Assembly (NCBI GenBank): GCA_002429245.1
Contig: DIZA01000004.1
Location: 1 to 60,821 of the forward strand
Origin: Candidatus Saccharibacteria bacterium UBA6040
GTDB lineage: Bacteria; Patescibacteriota; Saccharimonadia; Saccharimonadales; Saccharimonadaceae
Reading direction: 5' to 3'
Length of the DNA: 60,821 bases
The number at the start of each line of letters is the position of its first letter. Within the stretch, counting starts at the first letter, position 1. The position numbers were made by a program, and so were the translations under genes. Of the stretch, positions 14,064 through 21,877 are shown one piece after another. The notes beneath the pieces were generated by a model that had not been told where the DNA came from, did not search any database, and saw only the letters and a program-made list of their open reading frames with translations.

Positions 14064-16595
14064 ATGAAACGGTTGGCAGTTATTGATGGAAAATCCGTAT
14101 TTTATCGTGGCTATTATGCGATGCCAAATCTTGCGTTGCCCGACGGAACACCAACTGGTGGTGTCTTCGGCTTTACGTCGATCGCTATCGAGATTATCAA
14201 GAAACTTGAACCCGATTATGTCGCCATTGCCTGGGATATAAAGGGGACGAGCACTGCCAAGCGCAGTGAAATCTTTGCTGACTATAAAGCGGGCCGTACC
14301 AAGCCGCCTGATGATTTTTACGCACAACTTCCGATTCTTCGGGATGTGTTGCAGGCTTTTGATTGGCCGCTGTATGAACTTGACGGGTATGAAGCCGACG
14401 ATATTATGGGAACCTTTGCCGCCGAAGCAAAAGAGCAGGGTGTTGAAACCTGCTTAATCACTGGCGACTACGATATGTTGCAATTGATTGATGACACAAC
14501 GGATGTGTACATTACCCGAACGGGTAGCACTGACTTGGTGCAATATGATGACGCTGCGTTTGAAGCAAAGTACGGCATTACAGTCCCGCAGTTCGTTGAC
14601 TACAAAGCCCTTGTAGGGGACAGTAGCGATAACATTCCTGGCGTCGCAAAGATCGGTCCGAAGGCTGCGCAAAGTCTTTTGACGGCATACGGTGATCTTG
14701 ATGGTATTTATGCGCATACTGATGAATTAAAGGGTGCACAACAGAAGAATATTATTGAAGGGAAAGAGTCTGCCTATATGAGTCAGCAGCTGGCTCGTAT
14801 CTTCACTGACGCACCCATTAAGGTGAACTGGGAAGAGACGGATATTGCACATACAAATGTCGATAACATTCTTGAAGTCCTCCATAAGTATCAATTCACT
14901 TCACTGATTCGTCGTTTGCCGAAGCACATGAAAATAGGGGACACAGTTGTTGAAGTCGTTTCGGATAAGCCTGCCATTGAAGGCCTGACAAAAGTTGACT
15001 GGCCCGACACGCTTTCGATTGAAGGTCCTGTTTTGGTTGAAATTATTGAAGATGAGTTATGGGTATCGACTGATCGCAAGACGGTTGCTGTGAAGCCTGT
15101 TTCTGATGTTGATAGTAGCTTGTGGCGGGCGCTTGAGATGGCAACGGTTGTTGGCTACGACATAAAGGATATCTATCATAAGCTTGCGACTCACGATGTG
15201 TTTACGCACTTACCGGCTGTGCACGATATTCGCCAGGGTGCATTCTTAATCGACCCACTCTTGCGTGATCGATCTGCGGTGGCGCTTGTTGGACAAGAAG
15301 AACCAGAACCAGCCGTCCTATTGGCGGGTTTATGGACTGTGTACGATGAGCAAGTCGCTTTCTTTGAAGCAACGCCAAAGATTGCACGTATCGCTCACCA
15401 GCTTGATTTCCCGCTAACTTACACGTTATTCGCCATGGAACACAAGGGCGTATTGATCGACCCCGAGGTACTTAACAAGATGAGTGATGAACTGGGCGCA
15501 GAACATCAAAAGCTCGAACAAGAAATGTATTCAATGGTTGGCTATGAGTTTAATATTGGGAGTCCCGCCCAGCTTTCAGAAGTGTTATTCACTAAATTAC
15601 AACTTCCAACGACGGGCATTAAACGTGGCAAGACAGGTTACAGTACAGGTCAGGCTGAGCTTGATAAACTTCGTGGTCAGCACCCAATTATCGAGCTGAT
15701 TGAGCAGACACGTGAGCTTGCGAAGCTAAAGAATACCTATACCGACTCACTACCAAAACTAGCGGACGAACATAATCGAATCCACACCACCTTTAATCAG
15801 GACGTTGCGGCAACGGGACGACTCAGCAGTACAAATCCAAACCTCCAAAATATTCCAATTAGGACTGAACTTGGTCGTAAGATCCGTGAAGCCTTTATTG
15901 CTGATGGTGATAAGGTATTGGTCAGTGCTGACTATTCACAATTTGAACTTCGTCTTGCGGCTGTGCTCGCTGACGATAAAAGCTTGATCAATGACTTTAA
16001 CGGCAACGTCGATATTCACACCAAGACTGCCAGTGAAGTCTACGGCATTCCAATGGATGAGGTGACCAAGAACCAACGCCGCGATGCGAAGGTGATCAAC
16101 TTCGGCGTGTTGTATGGCATGAGCCCACACGGCCTTGCAGCGCAAACGGGAATGACTTTTGGTCAAGCGAAAGAATTTATCGATCAATACTTTAAACTTC
16201 GTGCGCCGATTCGTGTCTTTATCGACGACACGCTGAAAAAAGCACGGACCGAAGGCTACGTCGAAACCTACTTTGGTCGTCGTCGTCCAACACCTGATAT
16301 CCAGAGTAGTAACTTTATGGTGCGTGCAGGTGCGGAACGCGCAGCGGCTAACATGCCGATTCAGGGCACCGAAGCTGATCTTATGAAACTCGCGATGATT
16401 CGGGTTGATGAAAAACTCGGTGACTTGGGTGATCAGATTTTGCAGATTCACGACTCGATCTTGATTGAGTGTCCTGCAGAGAATGCTGAAAAAGTTGCCG
16501 AAATCCTGAAGACAACAATGGAAGAGATTGCCCCAGAACTGGGCATCTCATTACGAGTCGATGTCAGTACAGGTAAGAGCTGGGGTGAGCTTTAG
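14064..16595 (+). CDS. polA: DNA polymerase I
   Basis: Pol I fills gaps and removes primers during replication and repair. Residues 1-290 form the 5'-3' nuclease (YELDGYEADDIMGT, GDYDMLQLID, GDSSDNIPGV). Residues ~320-480 are the 3'-5' exonuclease fold, but its acidic residues are not recognisable, so proofreading is probably absent. The polymerase has motif A (ADYSQFELR), the O-helix motif B (RRDAKVINFGVLYG) and motif C. Motif C reads QIHDSILIE, where most family members have His-Asp-Glu: the Asp is kept and the Glu is Ser. The 843-residue length is typical. The stop overlaps the following GTG by one base. Confidence 0.97.
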   Translation: MKRLAVIDGKSVFYRGYYAMPNLALPDGTPTGGVFGFTSIAIEIIKKLEPDYVAIAWDIKGTSTAKRSEIFADYKAGRTKPPDDFYAQLPILRDVLQAFDWPLYELDGYEADDIMGTFAAEAKEQGVETCLITGDYDMLQLIDDTTDVYITRTGSTDLVQYDDAAFEAKYGITVPQFVDYKALVGDSSDNIPGVAKIGPKAAQSLLTAYGDLDGIYAHTDELKGAQQKNIIEGKESAYMSQQLARIFTDAPIKVNWEETDIAHTNVDNILEVLHKYQFTSLIRRLPKHMKIGDTVVEVVSDKPAIEGLTKVDWPDTLSIEGPVLVEIIEDELWVSTDRKTVAVKPVSDVDSSLWRALEMATVVGYDIKDIYHKLATHDVFTHLPAVHDIRQGAFLIDPLLRDRSAVALVGQEEPEPAVLLAGLWTVYDEQVAFFEATPKIARIAHQLDFPLTYTLFAMEHKGVLIDPEVLNKMSDELGAEHQKLEQEMYSMVGYEFNIGSPAQLSEVLFTKLQLPTTGIKRGKTGYSTGQAELDKLRGQHPIIELIEQTRELAKLKNTYTDSLPKLADEHNRIHTTFNQDVAATGRLSSTNPNLQNIPIRTELGRKIREAFIADGDKVLVSADYSQFELRLAAVLADDKSLINDFNGNVDIHTKTASEVYGIPMDEVTKNQRRDAKVINFGVLYGMSPHGLAAQTGMTFGQAKEFIDQYFKLRAPIRVFIDDTLKKARTEGYVETYFGRRRPTPDIQSSNFMVRAGAERAAANMPIQGTEADLMKLAMIRVDEKLGDLGDQILQIHDSILIECPAENAEKVAEILKTTMEEIAPELGISLRVDVSTGKSWGEL

Positions 16596-17014
16596 TGCCA
16601 GTTATAAAAGCAGTTATTTTTGATTGTTTTGGTGTTGTCCTCGATATTATGCGGGGCACAAAAATCGAGCAGACCCTCGAACTTGTGAAAGAGCTAAAGG
16701 GGCAGTATAAGCTGGGGATGATGACAAATGTACCGAGTCGTTACTCACTTGATCAACGATTCGACCCAGGCGAACTCGATGAATTATTTGATGTCGTTGT
16801 GGCATCGGGTGAAGTGGGTTGGGATAAGCCTGCACCAGAAATTTATACAATGACTGCCGAGAAGTTAGCGGTGCGCCCTGACGAGTGTTTATTCATTGAT
16901 GACATTCCTGCGTTTACGGCCGTTGCGGAAACACTTGGTATGAGGTCGTTTACCTACGTGAACGTGCCTGAATCAATCGTGGCGATTAAAGCAATCTTGG
17001 AGGAAAACAAATAA
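16595..17014 (+). CDS. HAD-superfamily hydrolase without a cap domain
   Basis: The four HAD motifs are in order: VIFDCFGVVLD (nucleophile Asp near residue 9), MMTNVP (motif II Thr), GWDKPAPEIY (motif III Lys) and CLFIDDIPA (motif IV acidic pair). Only 139 residues long, it goes almost straight from motif I to motif II, so the usual helical cap is missing. The second motif I residue, normally Asp, is Phe. It could be a phosphatase that acts on large or open substrates, or an inactive remnant. It starts at GTG, overlapping polA by one base, and overlaps dut by one base. Confidence 0.8.
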   Translation: MPVIKAVIFDCFGVVLDIMRGTKIEQTLELVKELKGQYKLGMMTNVPSRYSLDQRFDPGELDELFDVVVASGEVGWDKPAPEIYTMTAEKLAVRPDECLFIDDIPAFTAVAETLGMRSFTYVNVPESIVAIKAILEENK

Positions 17015-17460
17015 TGGAAGTCAAAGTAAAAAAGCTTAATCAGGGCGCAACGTTACCTGCATATCAAACTGATCAAGCGGCGGCTATGGATATTCATGCC
17101 TGCCTTGATATGCCTATGACTTTGCAGCCACTTGAACGCGCTATGGTGCCGACTGGGTTAGCATTCGAGATCCCTGAAGGCTACGAAATGCAGATTCGTG
17201 CCCGAAGCGGACTGAGTATTAAGCATGGCATCACCATGGTAAATGGTATTGGCACGATCGATGCCGACTATCGTGGAGAGCTGAACATTCTCGTTATCAA
17301 CCTAGGGCAAGAGGCATTCGAGATTGAACCAGACATGCGCATTGCACAACTGCTTGTTACTAAGTTCGAGAAAATCTCGTGGCAAATTGCCGAAGACCTG
17401 TCCGAAACGACTCGTGGAGGTGGTGGATTTGGTAGCACTGGATTTGACAATAAGGCCTAA
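17014..17460 (+). CDS. dut: dUTP diphosphatase
   Basis: Dut hydrolyses dUTP to dUMP, limiting uracil in DNA and supplying dTMP synthesis. All trimeric dUTPase motifs are visible: AAMDIHA, RARSGLSIKHGI, the central GIGTIDADYRGE with the catalytic Asp and Tyr, RIAQLLV, and the C-terminal glycine-rich RGGGGFGSTGF. The 148-residue length is standard. It sits in a polA-HAD-dut run with one-base overlaps. A uracil-DNA glycosylase is also encoded in the window. Confidence 0.97.
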   Translation: MEVKVKKLNQGATLPAYQTDQAAAMDIHACLDMPMTLQPLERAMVPTGLAFEIPEGYEMQIRARSGLSIKHGITMVNGIGTIDADYRGELNILVINLGQEAFEIEPDMRIAQLLVTKFEKISWQIAEDLSETTRGGGGFGSTGFDNKA

Positions 17461-17478
17461 AGCTACTAAGGTTAAACC

Positions 17479-18090
17479 ATGGCTAATTACAGAACCTCAC
17501 GCGCACTTCCGATCATCCTCGTCATCGTTGTTATCATTATCGCAATTACGGCATTAGTATCGTTAGCGCGTGTTGTATTCTTTTCAGGCTCATCAACGAG
17601 CTCAACGGCAGCCGTCGATGTGAGTCGTGATGCGCTTCTTAATACATCAGCTGGCCGAAGCGTCACTATGACCGTGCGTGGCCCAATCGTGGCTGACGAA
17701 AAGTTCCGTTCATACAAAATCGATATCTCAGCAAACGACCGAACGATCAAGACATACACGGGTTACTTGGACACAGTAGTTGATCAAACAAGCCTCGGCA
17801 ACAGCGTTGCCTCATATGACCAATTCGTGCATGCACTTGATAAAGCAAACCTGACAAAAGGCAAGCAACTCGATGGCGACAAAAATGATACACGCGGTAT
17901 TTGTGCAACAGGAAGCGTCTATGACTTTACGATCTACAACGGCACCGATGTGGTCAAAGACTTATGGACATCGACTTGTAATGGATCGGCTGGTTCATTG
18001 AATGCCAGCGTCACACAGCTTTCGAGTTTGTTCACGAATCAGATTCCTGGCGCTAGTGCGCAAATCGCAAAACTTGGTCTTTCTAACTAA
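17479..18090 (+). CDS. Membrane-anchored extracellular protein, unknown function
   Basis: This 203-residue protein has a basic start, one strong membrane helix (residues 11-37, Ile/Val-rich) and a Ser/Thr-rich outer domain of about 160 residues. The outer domain has two cysteines (GICATGSVYDF and STCNGSA) that could form a disulphide. I see no catalytic motif. It lies 18 bases after dut and 20 bases before mutM, so it is probably co-transcribed. It belongs with a set of one-helix surface proteins scattered through the window. Confidence 0.65.
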   Translation: MANYRTSRALPIILVIVVIIIAITALVSLARVVFFSGSSTSSTAAVDVSRDALLNTSAGRSVTMTVRGPIVADEKFRSYKIDISANDRTIKTYTGYLDTVVDQTSLGNSVASYDQFVHALDKANLTKGKQLDGDKNDTRGICATGSVYDFTIYNGTDVVKDLWTSTCNGSAGSLNASVTQLSSLFTNQIPGASAQIAKLGLSN

Positions 18091-18110
18091 TTTATAAGGA
18101 GCGCACCTCC

Positions 18111-18986
18111 GTGCCAGAATTACCCGAAGTAGAAACGGTCCGCCAGGGACTTTCCGAACTTATTATTGGCAAAACAGTTGCGAGTACTTTAGATGATACC
18201 CCGAAAAGTTTTCCGAACACCGTGGCTGACGTAAATCAGTTTTTGATTGGTGCTGAAATTGCGGCGGTTCGACGACGGGCTAAAGTTTTGATGATTGATT
18301 TCTCGACCGACTATTCGCTCGTCATTCATTTGAAAATGACTGGACAGTTGGTCTACATCGATAAAGATGCGAGGTTTGGCGCAGGACATCCAAATGATAG
18401 TTTGGTGAATGCGTTACCCGATAAATCGACACGTGTAACGATTGAGTTTAATGATAGCTCACAGTTATTTTTTAATGATCAACGAAAGTTTGGCTGGGTA
18501 AAACTGATGCCGACTGCTGAGATTCCGAACCTTCCGTTTATGAAGAAGGTTGGCCCAGAACCACTTGAGCTAGATTTTACTGCGAAACAATTTGCCGATC
18601 GATTTACGCGTCGCAAGAAGACAAGCATTAAAGCCGCTATTTTGGACCAGTCGGTTGTTGCGGGTGTCGGTAATATTTATGCAGACGAATCATTATGGGG
18701 TGCGAAAATTCATCCGAAGCGACTTGTCGAAACAATCAAACCCGCCGAGTTTAAGAAACTCTATACAGAACTCCGCGAGGTCATGAATCTTTCGATTGAA
18801 AAAGGCGGTTCATCGAATCGTAACTACGTGAACGCTGAAGGAAAGAAGGGGAGTTACATGGACTTTGCTCGTGTCTTCCGACGTGAAGGTCTGCCATGTC
18901 CCCGCTGCGGCACAACGATTGAGAAACTCCGCGTCGCTGGTCGTGGCACACACATCTGTCCACACTGTCAGGTATCTACAGTGTAG
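18111..18986 (+). CDS. mutM: Formamidopyrimidine-DNA glycosylase
   Basis: MutM removes 8-oxoguanine and ring-opened purines from DNA and nicks the strand. The catalytic N-terminus PELPEVETVRQGL (Pro2, Glu3) is intact after Met removal. The helix-two-turn-helix (VAGVGNIYADESLW) and the C-terminal zinc finger with two CxxC pairs (CPRCG, CPHCQ) are present, for 291 residues in total. The start is GTG, with AAGGAG about 11 bases upstream. Holding the zinc finger here contrasts with DnaG and PilB in the same genome. Confidence 0.96.
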   Translation: MPELPEVETVRQGLSELIIGKTVASTLDDTPKSFPNTVADVNQFLIGAEIAAVRRRAKVLMIDFSTDYSLVIHLKMTGQLVYIDKDARFGAGHPNDSLVNALPDKSTRVTIEFNDSSQLFFNDQRKFGWVKLMPTAEIPNLPFMKKVGPEPLELDFTAKQFADRFTRRKKTSIKAAILDQSVVAGVGNIYADESLWGAKIHPKRLVETIKPAEFKKLYTELREVMNLSIEKGGSSNRNYVNAEGKKGSYMDFARVFRREGLPCPRCGTTIEKLRVAGRGTHICPHCQVSTV

Positions 18987-19005
18987 GATCGGGTATACGA
19001 TAGTC

Positions 19006-19011
19006 TATACT
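19006..19011 (+). promoter_or_regulatory. -10 box of holA
   Basis: TATACT lies 6 bases before the holA ATG at 19018, predicting a leaderless message. A second similar TATACG is at 18994-18999. No -35 box is clear. Confidence 0.5.
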
Positions 19012-19017
19012 AAAGTA

Positions 19018-19920
19018 ATGATTGTATGGTTTACCGGAGAGAACACATTTGATATTCAGCAGGCTGTGAAAGCTGTCGCTACTTCGTTTGATGGCATCGC
19101 TGAACGCATCGATGGAACGACACTTGAACTTAAAAACATTCCCGATCTTTTGATGGGTGGAACGTTGTTTGCTGAGAAACGCTTGGTGATCATTAAAGAC
19201 CTATCTCTCAATGGCGCAGTGTGGGAAAAGCTCCCTGAATGGATTGATCGAATCTCTGATGACATCGATGTTATTTTAATCGACACAAAGCCGGATAAAC
19301 GAACAACTGGCTATAAGGAAGTAAAGAAACGGGTGAACCTTAAAGAGTTTCCTGTTTGGGGTGAACGTGATCAAATGATTGCTGAAGCATGGGTTGTGAA
19401 ACACGCCGAAAGCCTCGATCTGAAGTTGGATAAAAAATTAGCACATCACATTGTGGATCGCATCGGACTTGATCAGTGGCAACTGGCGAACGGACTTGAA
19501 AAGATTTCGCTTCTGGAAACAATCACACCCGAAACGATTAACAATATCATCGAAGCAAGCCCATCGGAAAACGTGTTTCAACTTTTCGAACTGGCACTAG
19601 AGGGCAGGAGAGAAGCGGTTCACGAAATGGTTCGTAATCTTGAACTAACCGAAGACTCGTACAAATTATTTGCACTCCTTTCTTCGCAAGCGTTTCAACT
19701 CGCAGCGGTTGCGAGCGCTGGCGCTTCCGACACTCCTTCAAAAGACTTTGGAATTCACCCGTACGTTGCGCAGAAGCTTGTGCGACATGGGAAACGGCTT
19801 GGTGCGCGGGGAGCTGCGCGCATTCTGACCTCGTTCGCTCAAGCTGACGCCGATATGAAAGTTTCTAAAGGCGATCCTTGGTTGCTGATTGAACGGGCGC
19901 TTCTCGAGACAGTACTGTAG
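19018..19920 (+). CDS. holA: DNA polymerase III delta subunit
   Basis: HolA is the clamp-loader subunit that opens the sliding clamp. The 300-residue protein begins MIVWFTGENTFDI, with the delta-type N-terminal AAA+ fold (TLELKNIPDLLMGGTLFAEKRLVII, here shown in part) and lacking Walker motifs as expected. A central lid (LAHHIVDRIGLDQWQLANGLEKI) and a C-terminal helical domain (LALEGRREAVHEM, YKLFALLSSQAFQL) follow. The ATG at 19018 is used because upstream residues overlap mutM in another frame and the -10 box precedes it closely. Sequence identity to well-studied homologues looks low, but the family pattern is clear. Confidence 0.85.
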   Translation: MIVWFTGENTFDIQQAVKAVATSFDGIAERIDGTTLELKNIPDLLMGGTLFAEKRLVIIKDLSLNGAVWEKLPEWIDRISDDIDVILIDTKPDKRTTGYKEVKKRVNLKEFPVWGERDQMIAEAWVVKHAESLDLKLDKKLAHHIVDRIGLDQWQLANGLEKISLLETITPETINNIIEASPSENVFQLFELALEGRREAVHEMVRNLELTEDSYKLFALLSSQAFQLAAVASAGASDTPSKDFGIHPYVAQKLVRHGKRLGARGAARILTSFAQADADMKVSKGDPWLLIERALLETVL

Positions 19921-19946
19921 ACTTTTTGATATTTTTATACTATAAT
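19918..19946 (+). promoter_or_regulatory. Promoter of the putative metallopeptidase gene
   Basis: TAGACT (19918-19923), a 17-base spacer and a perfect TATAAT (19941-19946). The leader would be about 30 bases. Confidence 0.55.
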
Positions 19947-19983
19947 ATGCTCCAATCTACGTAACGAGCGAGACACTGTAAGA

Positions 19984-21234
19984 ATGAATCAGCGTTCAGA
20001 GAGCCCGCCCTTAAATAAGGCATCACTTGAAAGTATGCCACCGCCTCAACCGGCTATCTCCGCTCGTGAGCGAGTGCTTGGGTACGGTGCGGTACAGGCT
20101 GCGGATACACACGCCCAAATGGTTACCGAAATGAGCGCATATTCTGCCGAGAGTCGAGAATACGCAAAGCTTGAAAATATTGAACGTTCACAATCCGATG
20201 AAATGTTCGTTGGTGTTGAAATGATGCGCGATGTGTACGATGCCTTAGACGAAAAAGACGAAGGTATCGTTGATCGCTATTTTAGTTCGATGGTTCCGCT
20301 TTTCTTGATGAAACACATTGGTTCACTGACACCAAAAGACGAACCCGAAATGAGCTGGAAGACGTGGCTTAAGGAGGAGGCGACGACTTCTCAGCTTTTG
20401 AATATAGCCCAGAAACACAACTACATTATTGATAGACAAGCCGGTAGCAAAGTAGTAGCTGAACACTACGCGGCGCATCTACAAAAATTTCTCGTAGCGG
20501 TAGATGAATTAGCGGAAGAAGGCAAGATTGCCCTACTTCCAAAGGACTCAACCGGCATGAAGCTAGTCATCAGTGATATTTTTGATACAACTCTAAAAGA
20601 CATTGCTGCTTATTTTGACCCTGGCAACACACAAGAAGTTGTACTAGCGCAGAGTACACATCCTGCGAACTACTCAAATCGCATCATCGAAGTCATCAGC
20701 CATTTTTCTCGTAACTTAACACATGAATTTGTACACGCCCTGCTATGTCGTTCGTACGAAATCGTCGATACACCAATAGCGGCGCGTTGGATTAACGAAG
20801 CGCTGACTGAAGAATTTGCGCGTGAGATTCGTGAGAAAAATGGCAAGCCGCTTCCTGAGAACGAAGATGTTGTCTACCTGCCAGAAAGACAGTTGCTGGA
20901 TGTACTACTGGGTCACTCTTTGGATCCAGCTGGTTCGCTAGTACTTGCCCAGATTGCTTACACAGGTGATGCGTGGGACAGAGACTTATTTGTTGCGCAC
21001 GTCAATGCGTTGTGGAACAGCAAGGGTGTGTTAAGCAGGATAAACGAGGCGATAGCTCAGGAAGAGAAAAGGCTAAGGGCCAGTCCTGAATATGCGGATG
21101 TAATTGCTACGACGATTCAAACAAAAGCCGTTCTTGCCATCAAGGAGCAGCTCGTAAGTAATCCAAATGGGTTGCTGCGAATCGGTGCCGATAAAGTAAT
21201 GAGTGAAGTGGGTCTTGCGGCCCAAGAATCATAA
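19984..21234 (+). CDS. Putative zinc metallopeptidase (HExxH)
   Basis: I do not recognise the family of this 416-residue protein. It has a HEFVH zinc motif near residue 246 in a hydrophobic helix context (LTHEFVHALLC). About 25 residues later, WINEALTEEFA offers a glutamate in the position of the third ligand in gluzincin-type peptidases. There is no signal peptide and no membrane helix. The N-terminal ~130 residues are charged and helical (EYAKLENIERSQSDEMF). It stands alone between its own promoter and a two-way terminator. Peptidase activity is inference from the motif pair. Confidence 0.6.
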   Translation: MNQRSESPPLNKASLESMPPPQPAISARERVLGYGAVQAADTHAQMVTEMSAYSAESREYAKLENIERSQSDEMFVGVEMMRDVYDALDEKDEGIVDRYFSSMVPLFLMKHIGSLTPKDEPEMSWKTWLKEEATTSQLLNIAQKHNYIIDRQAGSKVVAEHYAAHLQKFLVAVDELAEEGKIALLPKDSTGMKLVISDIFDTTLKDIAAYFDPGNTQEVVLAQSTHPANYSNRIIEVISHFSRNLTHEFVHALLCRSYEIVDTPIAARWINEALTEEFAREIREKNGKPLPENEDVVYLPERQLLDVLLGHSLDPAGSLVLAQIAYTGDAWDRDLFVAHVNALWNSKGVLSRINEAIAQEEKRLRASPEYADVIATTIQTKAVLAIKEQLVSNPNGLLRIGADKVMSEVGLAAQES

Positions 21235-21267
21235 AGAAATAACCTCCGAGATAGAGGTTATTTCTTT
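21233..21267. terminator. Bidirectional terminator between the peptidase gene and rpsT
   Basis: A perfect 14-bp inverted repeat (21233-21246 with 21254-21267) encloses a 7-base loop. The outer half of the stem is A-rich on one side and T-rich on the other (AAAGAAAT / ATTTCTTT), so it can terminate both converging genes. Confidence 0.85.
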
Positions 21268-21279
21268 GCTTCGAGAAAA

Positions 21280-21693
21280 TTACTTCTTAGCAGCAGGTTT
21301 TTTAGCGGCCGCTTTCGCTGGAGCTTTTTTCGCGGCAGGGGCTTTGGCAGCCGCTGGCTTCTTTGCGGCAACAGTCTTTGTCGCAACTGGTTTTGCGGCA
21401 GTCTTAGCAACCGTTTTAGCTGGTGTCGCTTTCTTAGCACCACCAAGCTTTACGCCGGCAGCTTTCGCTGTCTTTGAAAGGTTGGCCTTACGACGTGAAG
21501 CGGTGTTCTTGTCGAGGAGGTTCTTTTTAACGGCTGTGTCGATTTCGCTCTGTGCCTTTGAAAGGGTAGCGGCGCTTGGGTTTGCGTTGAAAGCTTTGAC
21601 AGCTTCCTTGATGTCGCGCTTAATACCAACGTTTCGGTCACGTCGTTTGATAGTTTGTTTTGCTCGCTTGATAGCGGATTTGATAATTGGCAC
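21280..21693 (-). CDS. rpsT: Ribosomal protein S20 with long Lys/Ala tail
   Basis: The first ~85 residues are ordinary S20, a three-helix protein that binds 16S rRNA (MPIIKSAIKRAKQTIKRRDRN, SEIDTAVKKNLLDKNTASRRK). Residues ~90-137 add a tail of repeated Ala/Lys/Pro units (AAKKPAAAKAPAAKKAPAKA and similar) like the C-termini of histone H1 or HupB-type proteins. S20 normally ends near residue 85-90, so the tail is an addition of about 50 residues. It probably binds RNA or DNA without fixed structure. It is a single-gene unit with a strong promoter and a leader hairpin. Confidence 0.92.
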   Translation of the reverse strand: MPIIKSAIKRAKQTIKRRDRNVGIKRDIKEAVKAFNANPSAATLSKAQSEIDTAVKKNLLDKNTASRRKANLSKTAKAAGVKLGGAKKATPAKTVAKTAAKPVATKTVAAKKPAAAKAPAAKKAPAKAAAKKPAAKK

Positions 21694-21718
21694 TATGGTT
21701 TCCTTTGTCTCTGTAAAT

Positions 21719-21736
21719 GCAAGAAACTATTCTTGC
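21719..21736 (-). promoter_or_regulatory. Hairpin in the rpsT leader
   Basis: GCAAGAA and TTCTTGC pair as a 7-bp stem around a 4-base loop, in the ~60-base leader between the rpsT promoter and its ATG. S20 regulates its own translation in some bacteria, so this could be a control structure, but nothing beyond the stem is recognisable. Confidence 0.35.
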
Positions 21737-21762
21737 GTAGCTAATAATCTATTCAAAGGGAC

Positions 21763-21791
21763 ATTATAGGGGAAAACCCGCTATTTGTAAA
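21763..21791 (-). promoter_or_regulatory. Promoter of rpsT
   Basis: On the minus strand TTTACA (21791-21786), a 17-base spacer and a perfect TATAAT (21768-21763). Confidence 0.75.
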
Positions 21792-21808
21792 GTGTTGACC
21801 TCCATTTG

Positions 21809-21838
21809 TTGACGCTTTAAAAACACTTATGGTATAGT
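21809..21838 (+). promoter_or_regulatory. Promoter of the DHH-like gene
   Basis: TTGACG (21809-21814), an 18-base spacer ending in TGG, and TATAGT (21833-21838). It is divergent from the rpsT promoter and gives a leader of about 30 bases. Confidence 0.65.
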
Positions 21839-21877
21839 AATGGAAAAGGGTAACCCCATAAAAAGAAACACAACAAT

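Noticed and set aside
21203..21769. 188-codon frame opposite rpsT
   Set aside because: Its Ala/Phe-rich sequence is the complement of the Lys/Ala repeats of S20. S20 has family motifs and a strong promoter.
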